Positions 56,355 to 64,000 of a DNA stretch of 64,000 nt are shown here, one piece after another. The first letter of the stretch is position 1. The number at the start of each line of letters is the position of its first letter. Position numbers and translations under genes: made by a program. Origin of the DNA: Dipteronia dyeriana (lineage: Eukaryota; Streptophyta; Magnoliopsida; Sapindales; Sapindaceae); the NCBI GenBank assembly GCA_032871835.1, contig CM065295.1:65593687-65657686 (forward strand), written 5' to 3'. Below the pieces are notes generated by a model. That model searched no databases. It worked only from the letters and a program-made list of their open reading frames with translations, and had not been told where the DNA came from.

Positions 56355-58156
56355 GAAGGTATGTTTATACAATTATGAGTAAAATTGTATATGTGGGCAA
56401 TTAGGCCTAACGTGAAGTAATGTTTGTGCAATTAGCCCATTTTATGCCGGTAAGGCTATGGTTTTTTGTTTTTTAATTTTTTATAAAGGTGGAATGAGAG
56501 GTTGTATGACATTCAATTTACGAAAAAAAAAATCCAAGTAAAACCAATCCGCTTCTTACAGGTTTGACATTTCTTGTTGAATAATAAAGACCTGTTCGGT
56601 AACGTTTTCGTTTTCTATTTTCTGTTTTCTATTTTTACTTTCGGTTTTTATTTTTTGTTTTTTATTTTTTGAATTCAAAAACGTGTCAGGTAGTAATTAT
56701 TGAAAATGATATTTCGAGAATGAAAACATTAAAAAATGTTTAATATTAAAACAATAAATACACAAGAACAACAATAATACAAACAATATTATTATTATAA
56801 AAAAATAGTTATAACACCTAATAAATTATATTGATAATAACAATACAAACAAAGTTTAATTAATCATAATGTTAATCTATTATTATAGTTGTTCCACACT
56901 TGTAATGCAATCTCATTTTTAACTAGTTGCGTTTATGATATGTTATTTTGAAACATGTCCAATTGAAAATATTTGTCTACGTTTCTTCCTAGATAATCAT
57001 ACCTTTTAGTTAAAATTCTAGGTAAAATTTATCATATAAAAAATTATTAATTATTAGACTACAATTTGCTGTAAAAAAAACCCATTCAATTTCTTGTAAA
57101 TATCAAAATCATTAAATATAAAAATTAAAAAAAAAAACTTTTGAAGCATTAAACAGGTGGATCCCATAAAAAACAAAAAACAAAATGTATACATTCTATT
57201 TTTGTAATCAATAAAATAAATTTAAATTATTTTAAAATTGATTTGTGACTTTTTTGTGTTTTTTAATAATTGAAAAAATATTATGAAAAGGAAGTTATTA
57301 ATTATAATATTAAAAAATCTGAAAGAAGAATTTAAAAAAATCTAATTTTATAATATGGATTTAATGAAATTAATTTTTAAACATTTTTTTAATATATTGT
57401 AAGAGTAAAAATAAAATTATATATATATTATTAAAATACAATTTATTAAAAGCAAAATCATTATTATATTTAAATTTTTAATAAGTAAATTATTAACTAT
57501 TAATCTAATTTATAACTTTATTTTATAAAAAATTAAAAAGTCCAAAACACATCAGGATCCCACCAAAATAAAGCAAAAAATTTGAAAACATCATAATAAG
57601 TGTTTTCCGTGTTCTTATTGTTTTTTGCGCCTAAAACCATAACGAACAAATAGACCTGACAATGGATCATATTATTACGAATTCGTGTCATTTTAGGTTT
57701 GGATTGTGTTGAAATTGTTCCATCCGAACACAACCTGTTAGTTTAATGGATTGAAAAATATAAACTCGAAACCATTTGTTAAATTAATGGGTAACCCGAT
57801 ACAAAATATTATATTTAAGATTTACTAAAAAAGTAAAAATAAATAGTACCAAAACATAATCAAACTCAAGCAATGAAGTTCACTAAGTAAAACATAAAAA
57901 AAAAAATATACCACTATAGACCCCAACAAACTGGCAAAAACATTTTTTTTAAGTCCAAAATAAAAAACTTTAAAATGAAATCTTCCTCGTTAATCTTTAT
58001 ATGTTGTGATTGGGAATCTTAATTCTCATTTAGATGTAAAATATTAAATTACTTGGGTTAGATGTTAAGAGAAGAAGAATTAACATACAGTAATATTAAA
58101 TACCTTTGTAAATAAATTCATACTTTTCAAGACCACTACTTTTAGAGTTTTAGGGT
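56355..58156. other. Intergenic, possible decayed non-autonomous DNA element
   Basis: No gene. A stretch from about 56589 to 57655 begins CCTGTTCGGTAACGTTTTCG, and its reversed right end (TTGTTCGTTATGGTTTTAGG) is similar, so it may be an old terminal-inverted-repeat element. The interior is AT-rich. Confidence 0.35.
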
Positions 58157-58161
58157 TAGGG

Positions 58162-58511
58162 TGATATGGATATATTTGGGAAGAAAAGGGAAAGAAGCAT
58201 AAAAGAATACCAGAGGGAGATATTTTGGGTTTTACTCATCATATCTTTATTAATCGATTCAATCCTATAAATAGGCATTTGAACAACAACTACAACTAAG
58301 AGATAGAATTAACATTGCATGATAAAAGGACATCTTATCATCAGTTACATGACAACTTGATGATTATTCTCACATAACAAGACTTCTAAGTACATTATTA
58401 TTCCACTGACTCCTAACTAATCTCACTTGGTGACTTACTGACCGACTCCTTTGCATGGCTACCTTGCATGCATGGTTGTGTGGATGTGTACCATCTATTT
58501 GGTACATGTCA
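58162..58511 (-). repeat. 3' LTR (minus orientation) of the small retroelement
   Basis: Begins TGATATGG and ends ACATGTCA; 350 bp. Differs from its partner at 61483 by scattered substitutions and small indels, so the insertion is not recent. Confidence 0.88.
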
Positions 58512-59144
58512 ATCCTGCCACTCAAATCATTCTTGTCCTCAAGGATGAAGTCAGGATATAACCGAGATAAACGCCTCTTATTTTCTTAAGTCGAGTTCAC
58601 CTTGGGTGCACCCACCCATTTTATCGGTATCTTCATATGATGGGGCACTATGAATCATCTCACCAGTCTGCACAAAAAAAATTGTTGGTAATAAATGAGA
58701 TTGTATGCAACATACTTTAAATTTTCAGCTTTTGTCATGATGTCCATCCAATCACTCTAATGACTAGAAATAAATTTTTGTACCATCAAATCCTACAGCA
58801 AAAGATAAACCGAAGAATTTTTATGATGAGAAATGTGTCTCGTAAAAAACAATCCACAAAATGTGAATTGCACTCATATGGGACCTTCTCAAATACATAT
58901 TCATCAAATATCGGTGGTTTATCAAAATTGATAAAAACATCCACCGATACATACGTATCTTCGAAAAATATCGAATGATAAGTGGATGTGGTATGAGAAA
59001 ATGAATTCCCATTATGGGTGATACGTAGAGATTGGAGTTCAGTCAGGATTTTCTAAAGGGTTGTATTAATCTTGGAGAAACTAGACTCGTGATAAGTCAA
59101 AGTTTCGTAAACTCCGTTACGGAACTCGGCATCCATGAACCGAA

Positions 59145-61462
59145 TGTTGGGATTATGCTCGATAGCAAGCGTATAATAATATATTTGACAATCCTTTCAT
59201 ATTAATAAAGTGATTTATAGTTCAACAAATCTTATAGCATTTATAGTTTAATTATAATAATTGTCAAAAGTAAATAATCATAAGGTCAAAAGACTATGAG
59301 AAAATAAGAATTGTTCATACATCTAGATATGTATGAGGTAGACACAATTCATTAGTTAGTTTTGAAAAATATTCACAATTTAAGATAAAGGTTGGCCTTT
59401 ATCTTGTCAAAGTTGTAGATTCTTTTGTTAGCATTTGAGTGAGATCAAATGTGTTATGATGAGTCTAAAATTATCAAAGTGTGGTGTCTTTGGGTAAAAG
59501 AATCTAGTGCACTGGGTGCATTGAATTGGATCACAGTGAAATACCTTATCTAGAACCGTCAATGGATTAAAGTTTTCACTTGAAGACAATCGGAGAGTCT
59601 ATCTCAATCCTGAAATATATGATGGATTTATGGTTGCAAGTGTTATCATTTGAGCCATCAATGAGTACGATTATATAACATAGTCTATCATCGATAGTTT
59701 GGTGGTATTCATTTGTTAATCGATAGAGGACTTAATTTATAGATATGAATATCGTGGCTCCATTTATTAAATGAGAGTAGAATATCATCATATGGATGTT
59801 TTGAGGTATTGGATATTAAATCTTTACGTTAAGTTTTCAATAGTGTCTATTGAAACATGGCTTCTGGACAAGTCAGAATATCCAAGTTCAAAATATGGTC
59901 ATATGAGTAAATATGTTAACTTGGAGAGCTATAGGCGGTCTATGAGCTCTTGACGATTACTGATATTCTTCACAAGGATACATTTTCTCCAATAAGGTTG
60001 TCTAGGGTATGAATGAGATATATTAACTTATTCTATATTTATTTAATAGTTCAATTTTAGTTATTTAGTGGAATAAACTAAAATTAATAGATCGGACCTA
60101 AGTGAATCATTTGTTGATTGTGATTGGGTTGTGTCTATTGGAGCTTAAATTTAGATAGCCCGCCAAGATCCCCAATCCACACGAACTTGCATGAATCACT
60201 TGATATATTCTGCCGGATCAATTTAGGGGTCCATCTAGAATTGTATTAAGACATGTGGACTTGTTTCTTTTTGTAAGCATGAGTCTAGTTCACATGTGGA
60301 CTTTTTATAAAGTCCAATGAATTTAATAAAATAAGAAAAATAATATATATGCCTATATATTGTCATGGGCGGCAAGACTAATATATAAAAGCCTAAATAT
60401 ATTATTTTATTATTTAATTATTTAATTAAATGGAAATTAATTAATTTATTGATTAATTAATTATTTAATTAAAAGTCAAATTTTTTTCATAATAGGAGAA
60501 TGCCTCATAATATTATACTATTATTGGAAGTATAATTAATATTAAAGATTATATTTGATAAGCAGATAAATAAAATGAATTATTTATCTAGTCAAATTAG
60601 GAATTATTTATAAGTAGATATGGTCACAAATACACTGTTTAGTTGGATTATGAGTCTTGATGTAGGAAATAATTCTTTTTAGAATAGGATTCTTGGTCAC
60701 TAAGTAAATCCACCTAAGGATAGGATTCTTGCTCACCAAGTAAATATTTCTTAGGAAAAGATTAAGTCTCCTAAACTAAATACATGTAAAATTCAGCCAA
60801 CCCTAAATAGATTAGGGTAAGGAATTCAGTCAATATATATATAGGTCTTATATATTTCGGCCATCCCTAAGTTTTTTATGAGTAAAATTTGCCAAGCAAG
60901 GTTATTTTCTAAGAGAAAATTCGGTCAAGCAAGAGAATTTTGAGGGAGAAAAATTTAGTTTTTTGCTTTAGATAAAATTCGGTCAACTCATAAATATAGG
61001 GTGTAGAATTCGGCTAAGGAGAAGAGAAAAAGGGAACGTTTTTGTTTTTGATAGTACACTAGTATCCTTTACATCAAAAGGGTTTTGTGTACAAAATCAA
61101 ATCGGGTCGCGCGAGTTTCAATCAAGTAGATTGATAATTCACAAGTGACTGGACATTTTTAGATTTTTCTCTTGTAGGATTATTGTGACTAACAAAGAAA
61201 AAGATTTTGTTTGTTTTCATCCTCAGGTATACAATTTAAAGAAAGGGAGCTCACACTCCTAGGTGATTCACGTTTGTGATTGGATTAGAAGATCTTATGG
61301 ATTCAATTCGACGCTAGTTCAATCGTCATGAGAAAAAAATACGACACTTTTTATATACATCAATTAATGTAGGGTTAATGTTCTTGTTATTATTTTTGAG
61401 GGAAAATTTTTATTTATACCAAACCTTTTTTTTTACGCTTCCGTTGCGCGATTTTCCCTACA
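59145..61462. mobile_element. Nested solo LTR, 2.3 kb
   Basis: Begins TGTTGGGATTATGCTC and ends GCGATTTTCCCTACA, with TG...CA termini. A perfect 5-bp target duplication CCGAA lies at 59140-59144 and 61463-61467. No primer site, polypurine tract or protein was found inside, so it is read as one long LTR left by LTR-LTR recombination, inserted beside the primer-binding site of the outer element. Confidence 0.8.
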
Positions 61463-61482
61463 CCGAATGGTCTGATACTAAT

Positions 61483-61836
61483 TGATATGAATAAATTTGG
61501 AAAGAAGAGGGAAAGAAGCAGAAAAGAATAACAGATGGAGATATTTTGGGTTTGATTCGTCGTATCTTTATTAATCAGTTCAATTTTATAAATAGGCATT
61601 TGAACAACAACTACAAATAATAGATAGAATTAACATTGCATGATAAAAGGAAAGACGTCTTATTATCAGTTACATGACAACTTGATGATTATTCTCAATT
61701 AACAAAACTCCTAAGTACATTATTATTCCACTGACTCCTAACTAATCTCACTTGGTGACATACTGATCGACTGCTTTGCATGGCTACCTTGCATGCATGG
61801 TTGTGTGTATGTGTACCATATATTTGGTACATATCA
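61483..61836 (-). repeat. 5' LTR (minus orientation) of the small retroelement
   Basis: 354 bp, TGATATGAATA to GTACATATCA, so the two ends form a 7-bp inverted repeat. Confidence 0.88.
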
Positions 61837-61868
61837 TAGGGTTATAATATTGTATATATAATAAATTT

Positions 61869-62023
61869 GAGTAATTCTAATTTGTCCAAACTTAATGTCC
61901 AAATGATATGGCAACAATTCAGTCCATTCATTTAAATTGGTTTAGATTTGTAAAAATTAAATTAATAGACTCGATTGTTCCCACATCATTTAGACATCAA
62001 ATTTGGATAAAATAACATTACTC
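61869..62023. mobile_element. 155-bp palindromic MITE with 9-bp target duplication
   Basis: GAGTAAT...ATTACTC. The outer 55-60 bp on each side are inverted repeats of each other with scattered mismatches (left TTTGTCCAAACTTAATGTCC, reversed right TTTATCCAAATTTGATGTCT). AATAAATTT is repeated exactly at 61860-61868 and 62024-62032. The 9-bp duplication points to the Mutator group. Confidence 0.85.
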
Positions 62024-62434
62024 AATAAATTTAGAGTTTTAGGGTTTTTTAATTTAGAAATTGAAAATATTTAGGAATCTTCCCTCTTTCAAAAAAATAT
62101 AAAAATAGAAACTTTTAAAAAATTAATTAGTAAAATATTTTCTAACCATAATTAAAGAGATGTTTATTTATTTATTTATAAATTCCATAACTTTGACTAT
62201 ACGTAGATTTTTTTTTAATAACTTTCAAAACCCATTAAGAAAATTCTTTATATTAATGGATTATTGAATTGATGGTTTTTTTTAGAGTGACGATATTTAC
62301 ACCCCTCAAAAACTGTATGTATACTCCAATTTAATATATTTTTGAAAATCCAAGATTACCCTTGAGTAAAATTACCTAAATGACTAAATAGTTTGTAAGT
62401 ACACATCAATAATTATTAATTGGTTTTACATCAA

Positions 62435-62472
62435 TCCTTTGAAAAAATCCTTTGAAAAAATCCTTTGAAAAA
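62435..62472. repeat. 13-bp tandem repeat x 3
   Basis: TCCTTTGAAAAAA three times, the last copy one base short. Confidence 0.95.
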
Positions 62473-62779
62473 GAAGAAGAAGGAAGTTTCCTATTAATTG
62501 TTTGATATGATAATAAAAACCTTTCTATTTTATCAAACCCTAACTTTTATTTTAAGTATTAATTTCAATTTCTTTTAAGGAATACAAATTGATTGAGTTA
62601 ACCAACAATTTACTACTATAATTTTTGAGTTAAACAAAAATTAATACAAACAATAAATTTACTATTGTAAAAAAAAAAAAACTTTTCTTAGGAATTGAGG
62701 AATTGAGATACACTATTATGTGTTGAGAGCTAGTGGTTTTCCAATTCAGTGAAATTAGAAAATTTTGAACTTAAAAAAA

Positions 62780-64000
62780 TTACAGAATTAAAAAAATGCT
62801 GATTGGCACAAATACACCTCAGACTATACCCCGATTCGCATGTTGCCTCCTAAATTAATTTTTTAGGCACTAAACCCCCTGAACTATCAGAAATTGGCAA
62901 AAGTGGATGAAAACATAACGTCATCCACTGTTCTGTCATGATAAATTACACTAAGCACCCTTATTATATACATAATTGTATCAAATAGAAAAAATATAAT
63001 ATTATGACATAAATACCCCTATTACCAAATTTTAAAAAATCATATTTTTTCAAAATAAAAATTTAAAATTTAAAATTGAAAGATTGGTTAAATAATAATA
63101 AAATTCTAAACTTTTTGATATAGAAAAATAAATAAATAGAGAAATTAAAAAATTAAAATGATTTTTTTTTAAATTATCTTTTTTATATATTTAAATATCC
63201 TTAAATATAAAACCTAGATGAATATATAAATTATTTAATACGAAATATCATTTAAACTATCTTTTTTTATTTAAATATCTCTAAATATTACTTGTTCGTT
63301 TACAATAACAAAGTTATTAATAATGTAAAAAAACAAAAAAATAATAATTAAATATTAATAATAATAATGAATAATAATAATGAATAATAATAATTAATAA
63401 TAATGATAATAATTAAATAATTGAACTACTCTATAGTTTTTTTTTTCGCCATTATCATTTTTATTTAAATATCCCTAAATTTTACTTGTTCAATTACAAT
63501 AACAGGGGTATTGATAATGTCAAAAACAAAAATAATAAATAAAATGATAATAATAATGGTGATAATAATTAAAAAATTAAAATAATATAATAATACTAAT
63601 AAAATAATAAAATAATTGTAATGATATTATTATTATTATAATAATAATACTTTAAATACCCTATACTTTTTTGAGTCATTATCATTTAAATTATCTTTAT
63701 TTATTTATTTAAATATCCCTAAATATAAAACCCATATGAATATGTAAATTATTTAATGCGAATTATCATTTAAACTATCTTTATTATTTAAATATCTCTA
63801 AATATTACTTGTTTGTTTATAATAACATTATTATTAATAATGTAAAAAAAATGATAATAATTTAAATACTCCATGCTTTTTTTTTCCGCTATTATCATTT
63901 AAATTATCTTTTTTATTAAATATCACTTGTTCAATTACAATAACAAGGGCATTGATAATTTCATCAACAAAAATAAAAAATAAAAAATAAAAAATGAAAT
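62780..64000. repeat. AT-rich repeat block running off the window
   Basis: A Mutator-TIR-like opening (ACACCTCAGACTATACCCCG, TAAACCCCCTGAACTATC) is followed by (AAT)n runs. A degenerate unit containing ACTTGTTCAATTACAATAACA, GGGTATTGATAATGTC and TTTAAATATCCCTAAATA recurs near 63290, 63490, 63810 and 63930. No coding content. Confidence 0.6.

Larger units (their letters stand above)
58162..61836 (-). mobile_element. Small LTR retroelement, split by a nested solo LTR
   Basis: Direct repeats at 58162-58511 and 61483-61836 begin TGATATG and end CA. A perfect 5-bp target duplication TAGGG lies at 58157-58161 and 61837-61841. Next to the right LTR, 61468-61482 reads TGGTCTGATACTAAT; its complement AGTATCAGACCA resembles the initiator-tRNA primer site TGGTATCAGAGC, so the element runs on the minus strand. 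Without the nested insertion the internal region is only about 640 bp and has no gag-pol, so it is non-autonomous or deleted. Confidence 0.88.

Overview
This is a eudicot plant nuclear window. It is AT-rich, its genes are split by many GT-AG introns, and plant-specific families (COBRA, CrRLK1L receptor kinase, RALF-like peptide) sit among retrotransposons, hAT and Mutator-like elements and MITEs. The species cannot be named from the sequence. COBL4 next to a SLC25A44-type carrier recalls the Arabidopsis neighbours At5g15630 and At5g15640 (from memory), which suggests conserved synteny.

Gene-rich left part (about 3.2-24.3 kb). A COBL4/IRX6-type gene (+) and a COB/COBL1-type gene (-) lie tail to tail. 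Each has six exons and ends in a GPI-anchor signal, and both belong to cellulose and cell-wall assembly. They are followed by a six-exon mitochondrial carrier (+), an intronless membrane-anchored methyltransferase-like gene (-) with an in-frame 15-codon uORF just upstream, and a seven-exon C9orf85/DUF2039-like zinc-ribbon gene (-). Exon boundaries were read from splice sites and reading phase, and all five main reading frames close without interruption.

Middle part (about 28.3-48.6 kb). A recent direct tandem duplication of about 10.1 kb gives two nearly identical copies. Each holds an intact, intronless FERONIA-like (CrRLK1L) receptor kinase and, head to head across about 590 bp, a 105-residue secreted cysteine-rich peptide whose propeptide and cysteine layout resemble an atypical RALF. 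CrRLK1L proteins are known RALF receptors, so this is a candidate linked receptor-ligand module. The duplication junction shows a microhomology template-switch scar. The receptor signal-peptide region holds two out-of-frame tandem duplications (67 and 26 bp) that cancel each other.

Right part (about 46.8-64 kb). No intact gene was found. There are two decayed hAT elements with internal minisatellites, a Ty3/gypsy RNase H relic, a small LTR retroelement split by a nested 2.3-kb solo LTR, a 155-bp palindromic MITE and AT-rich repeats up to the window end. A Ty1/copia reverse-transcriptase relic lies near the left edge.
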